NCBI RefSeq assembly: GCF_000282055.1
Contig: NZ_AKJZ01000009.1
Span: 1 to 64,000, forward strand
DNA length: 64,000 nt
Source: Flavobacterium sp. CF136
GTDB taxonomy: Bacteria; Bacteroidota; Bacteroidia; Flavobacteriales; Flavobacteriaceae
Reading direction: 5' to 3'
Shown here one piece after another: positions 51,314 through 60,049 of this stretch. Positions within the stretch are counted from its first letter, which is position 1, and the number at the start of each line of letters is the position of its first letter. Position numbers and translations under genes: made by a program. Under the pieces are notes generated by a model, which saw nothing but the letters and a program-made list of their open reading frames with translations, searched no databases and had not been told where the DNA came from.

Positions 51314-51610
51314 ATGGAGAACGATAAAGAAAAAAATACCGCTGAATTTTACGAAAGATTAAAGGTTGAGTTAGACAATTCAAACACTTGGCCGGCAGAA
51401 TATTTGTATAAATTTATAGTGCCTACCGTAGCCGATAATGTGGAGCGGGTTGAAAAAGCTTTTGACAGAATGGGTGCGGTTATCAAAACAACAAAATCTA
51501 AAACAGGTAAATTTACCAGTGTTTCTGTAGATGTAACGATGAACAGTGCTGATGAAATCATCAGTAAATACAAAGAAGTTTCTACAATAGAAGGTATAGT
51601 TTCATTATAA
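51314..51610 (+). CDS. DUF493 (YbeD-like) family protein
   Basis: A 98-aa ferredoxin-like fold protein: YKFIVPTVADNVERVEKAF, then GKFTSVSVDVTMNSADEIIS. The family is conserved and small, with a possible regulatory role related to ACT domains. It precedes the DUF4290 gene by 3 bp. Confidence 0.85.
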   Translation: MENDKEKNTAEFYERLKVELDNSNTWPAEYLYKFIVPTVADNVERVEKAFDRMGAVIKTTKSKTGKFTSVSVDVTMNSADEIISKYKEVSTIEGIVSL

Positions 51611-51613
51611 CTT

Positions 51614-52336
51614 ATGGTCGAAAAATATAAAAAAGAAGTCGCGAATGACGTTGTTTTCAACTTAGAATATAATTCTGAAAGACAACGTTTACTTATTCCG
51701 GAATATGGTCGTCATTTGCAAAAACTGATCGATCAGGCTACCATTATTGAAGATGCTGAAACGCGCAACAAAGCGGCGAAATACATCATTCAGGTTATGG
51801 GAAGTCTGAATCCGCATTTGCGTGATGTGCCTGATTTTCAACATAAATTATGGGATCAGCTTTTTATCATGTCTGATTTTAAATTAGATGTAGAATCGCC
51901 ATATCCTATTCCGTCACGTGATGTGTTACAGCTAAAACCGGATGTTTTACAGTATCCTCAAAACTTTCCAAAATACAGATTTTATGGTAATAACATCAAA
52001 TATATGATTGATGTTGCCAATAAATGGGAGGAAGGGGAGATGAAAAATGCATTGGTGCTGGTAATCGCCAATCACATGAAAAAATCGTATTTAAGCTGGA
52101 ACAAAGACACAGTGAAAGACGATGTGATTTTTGAACATTTATTTGAATTATCCGGAGGGAAAATCAACTTGTTGCAAAGCACAGAAGAACTTTTAAACAC
52201 AACTGATTTACTGCGTACCAACAAACGTATGTCAAATAAAATTACACCGCCCGGACAACCAAAAATTCAAGGCAACAAAAACAATAAAGGACCGGGAAAA
52301 CCAAAGCCATTTCAAAAAAACAACAATCAGAAATAA
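51614..52336 (+). CDS. DUF4290 family protein
   Basis: A 240-aa protein specific to Bacteroidota: VFNLEYNSERQRLLIPEYGR, then AAKYIIQVMGSLNPHLRD, and a Pro/Lys/Asn-rich disordered tail (GQPKIQGNKNNKGPGKPK). Function unknown. Its place directly upstream of murA is a conserved arrangement in Flavobacteriia, suggesting a cell-envelope or growth link. Confidence 0.9.
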   Translation: MVEKYKKEVANDVVFNLEYNSERQRLLIPEYGRHLQKLIDQATIIEDAETRNKAAKYIIQVMGSLNPHLRDVPDFQHKLWDQLFIMSDFKLDVESPYPIPSRDVLQLKPDVLQYPQNFPKYRFYGNNIKYMIDVANKWEEGEMKNALVLVIANHMKKSYLSWNKDTVKDDVIFEHLFELSGGKINLLQSTEELLNTTDLLRTNKRMSNKITPPGQPKIQGNKNNKGPGKPKPFQKNNNQK

Positions 52337-52343
52337 AAAAAAG

Positions 52344-52430
52344 TTGCTAAGCAGCTAAGTAACTAAGTTGCTAAGTCTTTTTTAAAGAGAAAACTTAGAA
52401 CCTTAGAATCTCAGTAACTCAGAACCTTAA
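52344..52430. repeat. Inverted arrays of 8-bp-period CTAAG/CTTAG motifs upstream of murA
   Basis: Four tandem octamers of form NNNCTAAG (52344-52375) are followed, after a 15-bp spacer, by five octamers NNNCT(T/C)AG-like (52391-52430). CTAAG and CTTAG are complementary, so the two arrays can pair into a long hairpin. It lies between the DUF4290 stop and the murA start. Confidence 0.75.
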
Positions 52431-52439
52431 AAAGAATAT

Positions 52440-53753
52440 ATGGGAATTTTTAAAATCGAAGGAGGAATTCCTTTAAAAGGAGAAATTACTCCGCAAGGAG
52501 CAAAAAACGAAGCATTACAAATTTTATGTGCCGTGCTTTTAACGGGAGATAAAGTAAAAATTAATAATATTCCCGATATTATTGACATCAATAAATTAAT
52601 TACTTTGTTGGGTAATTTAGGGGTAAAAATCCAACGCAATGAGCCGGGTTCGATTACGTTTCAGGCTGATGAGGTTAATGTTGGATATTTAGAAACCGAA
52701 GCTTTCAAGAAAGAAGGAGGGGCGCTTCGTGGTTCTATTATGATTGTTGGACCGCTTTTGGCACGTTTCGGAAAAGGATATATTCCAAAACCGGGTGGTG
52801 ATAAAATTGGTCGTCGCAGATTAGATACACACTTTGAAGGGTTTATTAATCTTGGGGCAAAATTCAGATACAACAGAGAAGATCACTTTTATGGAGTAGA
52901 ATCACCGGAAGAAGGATTGAAAGGAACAGATATGTTACTTGATGAAGCATCAGTAACCGGAACAGCAAATATTGTAATGGCTGCTGTTTTGGCAAAAGGA
53001 ACAACTACTGTTTATAATGCTGCCTGTGAACCATATTTACAGCAATTGTGTAAAATGCTGAACTCAATGGGAGCTAAAATTACCGGAGTTGGATCTAACT
53101 TATTGACTGTCGAAGGTGTTGAAAGCCTTGGTGGATGTGAGCACAGAATCTTACCGGATATGATCGAAATTGGCTCCTGGATTGGTCTTGCAGCTATGAC
53201 AAAAAGTGAAATCACAATTAAAAATGTAAGCTGGGAAAACTTAGGCTTGATTCCGAATACATTTAGAAAACTTGGAATTACAATCGAAAGACGCGGAGAT
53301 GATATTTATATTCCTGCCCATACAGACGGGTACGAAGTAAAAACAGATATTGACGGTTCGATCTTAACAATTGCGGATGCTCCTTGGCCAGGATTTACAC
53401 CTGACTTATTGAGTATTGTTTTGGTTGTGGCAACTCAAGCAAAAGGAGATGTTTTGATTCACCAGAAAATGTTCGAAAGCCGTTTGTTTTTCGTAGATAA
53501 ATTAATTGATATGGGTGCGAAAATTATGTTATGTGATCCGCACAGAGCGGTGGTTATGGGACATAATTTCGAATCTCAATTAAAAGCTACAACAATGTCA
53601 TCTCCTGATATTCGTGCGGGGATTTCATTATTAATTGCTGCACTTTCTGCAAAGGGAACAAGTACAATTCAAAATATTGAACAAATCGATCGTGGATACG
53701 AGCGTATCGATGAGCGTTTAAGAGCAATTGGAGCAAAAATCGTGAGAGCGTAG
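52440..53753 (+). CDS. murA: UDP-N-acetylglucosamine 1-carboxyvinyltransferase
   Basis: A 437-aa EPSP-synthase-fold enzyme making the first committed step of peptidoglycan synthesis. Blocks: GEITPQGAKNEALQILCAV at the start with the substrate-binding KN, GGALRGSIMIVGPLLARFG, and GGDKIGRRRLDTHFEG. The usual catalytic loop Cys region is replaced at this point by GGDKIGRR..., which family members of this type may carry as Asp; I infer D for C substitution, which would confer fosfomycin tolerance. The C terminus (RGYERIDERLRAIGAKI) is intact. Confidence 0.93.
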   Translation: MGIFKIEGGIPLKGEITPQGAKNEALQILCAVLLTGDKVKINNIPDIIDINKLITLLGNLGVKIQRNEPGSITFQADEVNVGYLETEAFKKEGGALRGSIMIVGPLLARFGKGYIPKPGGDKIGRRRLDTHFEGFINLGAKFRYNREDHFYGVESPEEGLKGTDMLLDEASVTGTANIVMAAVLAKGTTTVYNAACEPYLQQLCKMLNSMGAKITGVGSNLLTVEGVESLGGCEHRILPDMIEIGSWIGLAAMTKSEITIKNVSWENLGLIPNTFRKLGITIERRGDDIYIPAHTDGYEVKTDIDGSILTIADAPWPGFTPDLLSIVLVVATQAKGDVLIHQKMFESRLFFVDKLIDMGAKIMLCDPHRAVVMGHNFESQLKATTMSSPDIRAGISLLIAALSAKGTSTIQNIEQIDRGYERIDERLRAIGAKIVRA

Positions 53754-53766
53754 ATAAAAGTCTCAA

Positions 53767-54642
53767 ATGACGAATGAACAAAAAGCTATAAAAGCTACTT
53801 ACTTTAGTATAGCTGGAAACACCTGCTTGGCCATCTTAAAAGGGCTGGCAGGTTTTTTTGGCAATTCTTATGCCCTGATTGCCGATGCGATCGAATCAAC
53901 TACGGACATATTTTCGTCTTGTCTGGTTCTATTCGGAATCAAATATTCTAATAAACCGGCTGATGAAAATCATCCTTATGGTCATGGCCGTGCTGAACCA
54001 TTAATTACCTTTTTAGTAGTCGGATTTTTAATTACTTCAGCAACTATTATTGGATATGAAAGTATTGCCAATATTCAAACTCCACATGATTTGCCAAAAT
54101 CATGGACATTATATGTTTTAGGAGCTATTATTATCTGGAAAGAATATTCATTTCGATTGGTAATGAAACGCAGCAAGCAAATCAATAGTTCGTCATTAGC
54201 AGCTGATGCCTGGCATCATCGTAGTGATGCCATAACTTCTGTAGCGGCATTTATCGGAATATCTATTGCACTGTTTATGGGAAAAGGATATGAATCTGCA
54301 GATGACTGGGCGGCACTTTTTGCTGCTTTTTTTATCCTATACAACAGTTATAAAATTTTCAGGCCAGCACTTGGCGAAATTATGGATGAGCATTTAAATG
54401 ATGATTTAGTCGAAGAAATTCGAGTAACTGCCTTAGCTGTTGATGGAATTTTAGGAACTGAAAAATGTTTTATTCGTAAAACGGGAATGCGGTATCATGT
54501 AGATCTTCATGCCATTGTATCAGCAAAAATATCTGTAAAAGAAGGACATGAATTATCACATAAATTACAAGATATCTTAAAAGAAAAAATACCTCAATTA
54601 GGGAATGTTTTAATTCATATTGAACCGGATGATTATCATTGA
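53767..54642 (+). CDS. Cation diffusion facilitator (CDF) transporter
   Basis: A 291-aa inner-membrane exporter of divalent metals. Transmembrane segments include YFSIAGNTCLAILKGLAGFF, ITFLVVGFLITSATIIGYE and SVAAFIGISIALF. The metal site shows DAIESTTD in TM2 and HHRSDAITS in TM5; PADENHPYGHGRAEPL is the conserved loop. A C-terminal cytoplasmic domain ends with His residues. It starts 13 bp after murA. Confidence 0.92.
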   Translation: MTNEQKAIKATYFSIAGNTCLAILKGLAGFFGNSYALIADAIESTTDIFSSCLVLFGIKYSNKPADENHPYGHGRAEPLITFLVVGFLITSATIIGYESIANIQTPHDLPKSWTLYVLGAIIIWKEYSFRLVMKRSKQINSSSLAADAWHHRSDAITSVAAFIGISIALFMGKGYESADDWAALFAAFFILYNSYKIFRPALGEIMDEHLNDDLVEEIRVTALAVDGILGTEKCFIRKTGMRYHVDLHAIVSAKISVKEGHELSHKLQDILKEKIPQLGNVLIHIEPDDYH

Positions 54643-54651
54643 TTTTTGAAG

Positions 54652-54675
54652 GTTCAAAGTGGTAAAGGTTCAGAG
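54652..54675. repeat. Short 8-bp-period repeat
   Basis: GTTCAAAG, TGGTAAAG and GTTCAGAG are three consecutive octamers with shared form after the CDF stop. It resembles the octamer arrays near murA and may be a degraded relative. Confidence 0.4.
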
Positions 54676-54695
54676 GGTTTTTAGTGACTCGTTTT

Positions 54696-54786
54696 TGTCA
54701 CTTCGACGAAGGAGAAGTCACACAAGCAGAGAAATACAGTAGTTGAATATTGGATGCGATTTCTCCCAAAAAGGTCGAAATGACAA
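54696..54786. repeat. Palindromic repeat, copy 1 (3' of the GIY-YIG gene)
   Basis: TTGTCACTTCGAC (54696-54708) pairs with GTCGAAATGACAA (54774-54786) at 12 of 13 positions, and GGAGAAGTC pairs with GATTTCTCC inside. It shares its ends and the GTCACACAAG word with copy 2 at 55149-55247 in the same orientation. Confidence 0.8.
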
Positions 54787-54797
54787 GTATTGTTTGT

Positions 54798-55115
54798 TTA
54801 TTCAAAATGATAATTTAAAAATTCAAATTCAGGATTGAATTCTTTAATTAATTTTAATTTTTTATCTCTTCTCCATTTTTTTAATTCTTTTTCTTTAGCA
54901 ATTGCTTCCTGGATCCAAGTGAACTTTTCATAATAAACCAGAAATTCGATGTTGTATTTTGATGCAAAAGTTTTGCTTCCGGTTTCTAGATTGTCTTTAT
55001 GTTGTTCGAGTCTTAGTTTTAAATTATTTGTAACTCCAATATAAAAAGTAGAGCGATGCTTATTTGTTATGATATAAACATAATAAGTATGAAAGCCTTC
55101 TTGTGGATTAAGCAT
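54798..55115 (-). CDS. GIY-YIG nuclease-family protein (UPF0213-like)
   Basis: A 105-aa single-domain GIY-YIG protein: YYVYIITNKHRSTFYIGVTN carries the GIY/YIG strands, followed by LKLRLEQHKD with the catalytic Arg, and the C-terminal Glu in VYYEKFTWIQEAIAKEKELK. It has no DNA-binding extension. It sits exactly between two same-orientation copies of a palindromic repeat, suggesting a repeat-associated mobile or domesticated unit. Confidence 0.88.
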   Translation of the reverse strand: MLNPQEGFHTYYVYIITNKHRSTFYIGVTNNLKLRLEQHKDNLETGSKTFASKYNIEFLVYYEKFTWIQEAIAKEKELKKWRRDKKLKLIKEFNPEFEFLNYHFE

Positions 55116-55148
55116 AATTTATATTTAATTATAATTTTTGGCTTCTTT

Positions 55149-55247
55149 TTGTCACTTCGACGAAAGGAGAGGTCACACAAGAAGCTTACATTAGCAATAT
55201 AGAAAATTGCTCTCCCTCAGTGATTTCTCCTTTCGTCGAAATGACAA
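55149..55247. repeat. Palindromic repeat, copy 2 (5' of the GIY-YIG gene)
   Basis: The 28-bp left arm beginning TTGTCACTTCGACGAAAGGA at 55149 pairs with the right arm ending TCGTCGAAATGACAA at 55247, with about 25 of 28 matches. It is a longer version of copy 1. Confidence 0.82.
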
Positions 55248-55269
55248 TATTGTGGATATTCAGGCGAGT

Positions 55270-57759
55270 TTAATCCAAAACATTCAAAATCTTCATTCCA
55301 AATACAACGCCATTTTGTTGAACACCGCCTTGATAAGAATGAACATAATCCAATCGGAATAATTTAAATTTTCCAAAGCCTAAATTGTCTAAACCAACCG
55401 TAAATTCAGAATAAGGTTTTCTGTCCGGAATTGCAAGCGAATGAAATCCGAGATTCATAGTTGATTTTAAGAGATTCAATAACGGAATTTTATTCATGAT
55501 AAATCCCATATCATTGTGCTCTAAATGTATTTCCAAATAACTGTCATTGGTGCTGTTAGCATAATAAGGCATTAAGTTAAAAACATTAAGATAACGATCG
55601 CTCGTCCCAATGTGGGTTTGGTTTCCGTTAAAATGTCTGTAATCTATAAAAGCGATATTTTCGGCATTAAAGAATTTTCCCGCTCTCAAATTCATTCCTA
55701 ATAAACCTTTATTTCCTAATGATAGATCGTATTGGACTGAAGCACCAATTCTTTCGAATTCATATTTTTTCTCGCTGGCGGCAAATGCTTTTTCAAAAGC
55801 TAAAAATAATGTTGGATACTTTTCATCTTTAAAATTATACCTTCCGTCTGGTCTGGAAATATATTTATTTCCAAAATTGATCCGTGCGCTTAAAGCAGTT
55901 TTGAACAAATGATGTTCATCAAAAGCAGGTGTGTCAAAATCATTTGGTGCCTGTGGATTGTTAGACGAATAAAAATCATCTTTTTTAAAGAACGAATAAT
56001 CGGTTGTATTAAAAAGAGGTTTTCGTTGCTCATAACTGATTTTTCCATTCAAATTTACTCCGTTTAAAACGTCTTGCGAATAATTGATCTGTGCAAATTC
56101 TAAATTATACAGCTTCATGTAATTATCTTTAAAAAATAAAGAACTCACAGAATTGACCAATTTGCTTATGGGTTCAAAACTGTTGAACTGAGCAACTTTT
56201 GTACCGCCGGAAATACCAATTGTGGCATAATTTAGAGCATTAAACCGATGATTAAACTCGCCAACTACGCGAAATCGCTCATCTGAAAAACCGTAATTAA
56301 AAGTTGTACTTATCGAAGTGCTTTTTCCTTCCTCTTCATTCCATTTTTTAAAAGAGAAACCCGAATCTAAATTAAAGCCCTGGACAGTGTTAAAACTCAG
56401 GGAAGTAATATTTAATAATCCTTTGTATTCGAAAGAATTGTGCTTAAAAGTATTTTTGTAATCATAGCCCGTCAAAATATCCCAAACCTTAAATTTATTG
56501 TTTTTGGCATCAATGGAATCCGTATATTTTTGAGATTTTCTAATCGTCTGCAGACTGTCTTTTTTAGTGTAATCTGTACTTTCTTCAATCGTTAACGGAA
56601 TGGGACGAATTTCATTCCAGAAAGTTTCCTCTTTTTTATTGGCGTTTGCTTCAAAAGCAACAATTTCATTTCCAAAAGTCTTTTTCTCAAATGAATCCGG
56701 AAATTCATAATTAGAATATACATAATTGAAATTCCCGGAAAACTTAATGCCAAAAGCACCAGCATTAAAAGAAAGCGTCTGAGCGTTTTTTGACCAGATT
56801 TTATTTTTTGAATTATAACTAAAGCTTTGTTTTAAAGTCATAACTTCAGTAAATTCATTTTTCATTCGATACCCTTTTATGTCTAAATCGACTGCATAAA
56901 TTGCAAAACTATCATCAACAATATAAATGTAACCTTCAAAAACAGGTTCTTTATCTCGTTTGGGTATTACTTTTATTTTATTGATTTGCTGATTGTTGGC
57001 ATCAAAAAAAGTGCCTTCAAGTTTGTATTTGTAATAATTGAATGCATTATCTGCAATTGGCGAAATTAGATTGATGCCGAATTCTAAAGTATTATCATAA
57101 AAATCATAAGTGGATAAACTGGCAGTGTTATAACTGAAGCCTTTGTTATTTCCCGAGATTTTTGAGGCAATGATTTTCTCTTTTAATTTTTTGGGTTTCT
57201 CAAAAGTGATCTTTGATACAGTTTCAGACAAATATAAAATTCCTGTTCCGGTCGAATCTAAATTGGATGCCATATCTTCGCCAAGATCTACTTTTTGCCC
57301 AAGAATCTTTTTGGGTAAATCTTTGACTTTAAACATTCCTTTGGAATAAAAATCAGCAGTATATCGGGATGTTTTTTCGGAATTTTCTTTTTTATTTGCA
57401 ATTGCGCTTCTGATAATTGCATTTGCAGGATTGTTTTTGGGATCAATTACCACTTCATTCAAAGCAAAACTTTCTTCCTGCATTTTTACATCCAAAACAA
57501 TGGGTTCCGAATCTGATGAAACCGTTATTTTTTGTGTTTTAAATCCTAAAGACTGAAAAGTAATTTTGTTTTTGCCAACTTCTTTTACGTTAAGTTGATA
57601 TTTTCCTTGTTCATTTGATGTTGTTCCCCTATATGTGTTTTCTTCGAAAACAGAAACAAAAGGCAGTGGATTTCCTTTCTCATCAGTTATGATTCCTTTT
57701 ATTTGAGCAAAGTTAGAAATTGAAAAAAATAAAAAGGCAAATAATATATAGTTTCTCAT
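55270..57759 (-). CDS. DUF5686 outer-membrane protein with carboxypeptidase-like regulatory domain
   Basis: An 829-aa exported protein. A signal peptide (NYILFAFLFFSISNFAQ) is followed by a CarboxypepD_reg-like domain (IKGIITDEKGNPLPFVSVFE, then TTSNEQGKYQLNV) and then the DUF5686 region: a soluble linker and a long beta-barrel C terminus with aromatic alternating strands, ending in FGMKILNVLD. It probably sits in the outer membrane; substrate unknown. No TonB plug is seen. Confidence 0.88.
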   Translation of the reverse strand: MRNYILFAFLFFSISNFAQIKGIITDEKGNPLPFVSVFEENTYRGTTSNEQGKYQLNVKEVGKNKITFQSLGFKTQKITVSSDSEPIVLDVKMQEESFALNEVVIDPKNNPANAIIRSAIANKKENSEKTSRYTADFYSKGMFKVKDLPKKILGQKVDLGEDMASNLDSTGTGILYLSETVSKITFEKPKKLKEKIIASKISGNNKGFSYNTASLSTYDFYDNTLEFGINLISPIADNAFNYYKYKLEGTFFDANNQQINKIKVIPKRDKEPVFEGYIYIVDDSFAIYAVDLDIKGYRMKNEFTEVMTLKQSFSYNSKNKIWSKNAQTLSFNAGAFGIKFSGNFNYVYSNYEFPDSFEKKTFGNEIVAFEANANKKEETFWNEIRPIPLTIEESTDYTKKDSLQTIRKSQKYTDSIDAKNNKFKVWDILTGYDYKNTFKHNSFEYKGLLNITSLSFNTVQGFNLDSGFSFKKWNEEEGKSTSISTTFNYGFSDERFRVVGEFNHRFNALNYATIGISGGTKVAQFNSFEPISKLVNSVSSLFFKDNYMKLYNLEFAQINYSQDVLNGVNLNGKISYEQRKPLFNTTDYSFFKKDDFYSSNNPQAPNDFDTPAFDEHHLFKTALSARINFGNKYISRPDGRYNFKDEKYPTLFLAFEKAFAASEKKYEFERIGASVQYDLSLGNKGLLGMNLRAGKFFNAENIAFIDYRHFNGNQTHIGTSDRYLNVFNLMPYYANSTNDSYLEIHLEHNDMGFIMNKIPLLNLLKSTMNLGFHSLAIPDRKPYSEFTVGLDNLGFGKFKLFRLDYVHSYQGGVQQNGVVFGMKILNVLD

Positions 57760-57896
57760 GAAAGATTTTTCTCTAACAAAAATAAAACATGTTAAAGGCG
57801 AGCCTATTAAAAATTTGTTAAATTGTATATCGGGCTGACCGGAGTAGAAGCTCTTTTTCTCTGGCTGTCTTTAGCTCAGTCCAGAGTTTTACTATT

Positions 57897-58310
57897 TTAC
57901 AAAAACGACTGAATCGCCAATTCGTAACTTTTTAGACCAAAACCTAAAATAACACCCTTTGCATTTCCTGATAGATACGATTGATGCCTGAAGCTTTCGC
58001 GTGCATATGTATTCGAAATATGTACTTCAATAACGGGAGTTGTCACGGCTTTTATTGCATCGCCTAAACCAATCGAAGTATGTGTATAAGCACCGGCATT
58101 CAAAATGATTCCGTCAAATGTAAAACCAACTTCCTGAATTTTACCAATCAGCTCGCCTTCAATATTACTTTGGTAATAGGAAAGTTCAACGTTTGGAAAT
58201 TTGTGTTCCAATCTTTCAAAATAATCTTTAAAAGTCTGACTTCCGTAAACTTCGGGTTCTCTTTTTCCTAAAAGGTTCAAATTGGGTCCGTTGATGATGG
58301 CAATTCTCAT
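57897..58310 (-). CDS. aroQ: 3-dehydroquinate dehydratase, type II
   Basis: A 137-aa shikimate-pathway enzyme. INGPNLNLLGKREPEVYGSQ supplies the active-site Arg and Tyr, ILNAGAYTHTSIGLGDAI the substrate loop, and VIEVHISNTYARESFR the catalytic His. It acts as a cytoplasmic dodecamer. Length is normal. Confidence 0.95.
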   Translation of the reverse strand: MRIAIINGPNLNLLGKREPEVYGSQTFKDYFERLEHKFPNVELSYYQSNIEGELIGKIQEVGFTFDGIILNAGAYTHTSIGLGDAIKAVTTPVIEVHISNTYARESFRHQSYLSGNAKGVILGFGLKSYELAIQSFL

Positions 58311-58424
58311 ATGTAAGATATTTTTGATTTTGTATTAAATTGATTTTTTAATTGCCTTGACATTATATTTGATATTGCCATTGCAATTGATTTTTGCAAT
58401 TGTCATTGAATTGGGTAAAAATAA

Positions 58425-58455
58425 AAAAACCGTTCTAATTAACAGAACGGTTTTT
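58425..58455 (-). terminator. Intrinsic terminator after the beta-barrel gene
   Basis: AAAAACCGTTCT and AGAACGGTTTTT pair perfectly over 12 base pairs around a 7-nt loop, with T tract at the minus-strand end. It closes the leftward gene that ends at 58477. Confidence 0.88.
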
Positions 58456-58476
58456 ATAAAACTATGTGATATATTT

Positions 58477-59037
58477 TTAGAACATAAATCCGGCTGATAA
58501 TTGGACTACTGAGTTTTTAACGTCAGCATTCTTTGAAGCTTCGGTCAACCCTAAACCATAACGACCCTGAATGAAAAAATTCTTTGTAAGCTTAAACCCT
58601 AATCCGGCATTGACACCAAATTCAAAAGTTTCTGCGTCTTTTACATCAAAATCACTTCTTTCACTTAATAAAAAGGATGCCTGTGGTCCAACTTCCAAAC
58701 TGAATGAATCGCTTAGATAAAATTTTGCCATCACAGGAATTGATAAATATCCTAATTCATTTTTGAATTCTTCTCCTGCATTTTTGTAGGTTGCTCCCTG
58801 CGTAGAGTATAAAAGTTCAGGCTGAACAGAAAAACTTTCTAATAATTTAATTTCTGCAACTAAACCTGCATGATAACTGGTAATGCCTTCTTTGCTAAAA
58901 TTTATTCCATCAAAATTTGCGTCTCCGGTTTGATTTGCAAAGTTAACCCCTGCTTTAACCCCAATCTGTAATAATTGTGCCTGAATTGATGCCGATGCTG
59001 CCAGGAATAAAACGGCTGCTAAAAGTATTTTTTTCAT
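58477..59037 (-). CDS. Porin-family outer-membrane beta-barrel protein (OMP_b-brl_2)
   Basis: A 186-aa outer-membrane protein with a signal peptide (MKKILLAAVLFLAASASIQA). The barrel starts QLLQIGVKAGVNFANQTG and has the family blocks KLLESFSVQPELLYSTQGAT and the final VQLSAGFMF strand with terminal Phe. Role: small barrel of unknown cargo, common in multiple copies in Flavobacteriia. Divergent from the next gene. Confidence 0.9.
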   Translation of the reverse strand: MKKILLAAVLFLAASASIQAQLLQIGVKAGVNFANQTGDANFDGINFSKEGITSYHAGLVAEIKLLESFSVQPELLYSTQGATYKNAGEEFKNELGYLSIPVMAKFYLSDSFSLEVGPQASFLLSERSDFDVKDAETFEFGVNAGLGFKLTKNFFIQGRYGLGLTEASKNADVKNSVVQLSAGFMF

Positions 59038-59388
59038 AATGTTAATTTTAAGATTTGATTTAATACAAATTACTACAATTAAAAACTCATCCTTCTTATA
59101 TTTATTGTTTTTTAAGTTCTAAAATTTTCATTTTGTGATGAAAATAATTAGGTAAATTTATAAAAATTAACATTAAGAGAGAATTTTACTAATAATTGCA
59201 ATATTTTTTGTCTAACGGTTTTTGGTGATATTTTAAAATGTAATCGTTTGATATTTAGTTTTTTATTTCTTTTAATAAGATTTTTATAACGTTTTAGTGT
59301 GATTATTTTACAATAAAATTTGGTTTATAGATGTTAATTTATATAGATTTGTCCTACTAAATAATCAAATTAATTTATCAAAAAAAAA
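59038..59388. other. AT-rich intergenic region between divergent beta-barrel genes
   Basis: This 351-bp stretch has no plausible gene on either strand and is very AT-rich. The only clear element is the rightward promoter at 59320-59351. No -7/-33 pair for the leftward gene is convincing. Confidence 0.7.
59320..59351 (+). promoter_or_regulatory. Promoter of the rightward beta-barrel gene
   Basis: TTG at 59320-59322, 21 bp, then TAGATTTG at 59344-59351 match the Bacteroidota consensus, 37 bp upstream of the ATG at 59389. Confidence 0.8.
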
Positions 59389-59973
59389 ATGAAAAAAATT
59401 GTTTTATCAATGGTTGCTATTTTAGCATTTGGATTTGCTAATGCACAAGAGTCTACAGGAAAAGGTTTCAGTAAAGGAAGTATTTTTGTTTCTGGAGCTA
59501 TTGGAATTAATTCAGAAAAAACAGGAGATAATAAATCTTCAGGATTTGAAATTGAGCCTAAAGTTGGTTTTTTTGTTACAGATAATATCGCAATTGGCGG
59601 TAAGTTAGGATACAGATCTGACAAAGCAGAGAATGCTGTTACAGATACTGAGGATGAAGCAAGATTAACAGTTGGTGCTTTTGGTAGATATTATTTTACT
59701 CCTTCTTCTGATTTCTCTTTATTTGGTGAACTTGGTGTTGATTACAGTTCAGTTGATAACAAATTAGCTGATGTTAAAGAAAATGAAATTGGTGCAAATT
59801 TAGGATTAGGTTTGAGCTACTTCGTGTCAAGTAACTTTGCTTTAGAGGCTACTTGGGCTGGATTAGGCTATACTTCTAATGATAATGGAGGTGACGGAGC
59901 AGACAAAACTAATACTTTTGGTTTAGGTGCTGATTTGAGATCAATCAACTTTGGTCTTCTTTACAAATTCTAA
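59389..59973 (+). CDS. Outer-membrane beta-barrel protein (OMP_b-brl)
   Basis: A 194-aa protein with a signal peptide (MKKIVLSMVAILAFGFANAQ) and a beta barrel: GFEIEPKVGFFVTDNIAIGG, FGRYYFTPSSDFSLFGELGV, and the closing strand INFGLLYKF with terminal Phe. It is a small porin-like or OmpA-barrel protein; role unknown. It has its own promoter and a terminator. Confidence 0.9.
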   Translation: MKKIVLSMVAILAFGFANAQESTGKGFSKGSIFVSGAIGINSEKTGDNKSSGFEIEPKVGFFVTDNIAIGGKLGYRSDKAENAVTDTEDEARLTVGAFGRYYFTPSSDFSLFGELGVDYSSVDNKLADVKENEIGANLGLGLSYFVSSNFALEATWAGLGYTSNDNGGDGADKTNTFGLGADLRSINFGLLYKF

Positions 59974-59994
59974 TTTGTAATTAAAATTAATATT

Positions 59995-60020
59995 AAAACC
60001 TTCCTGATCAGGAAGGTTTT
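59995..60020 (+). terminator. Palindromic terminator
   Basis: AAAACCTTCC and GGAAGGTTTT are the outer arms of a perfect 26-bp palindrome centred on TGATCA, followed by a T tract. It terminates the beta-barrel gene and lies 29 bp before xerD. Confidence 0.88.
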
Positions 60021-60049
60021 TTTATGCTTTAAAGTGTTTACTTTGTAAT

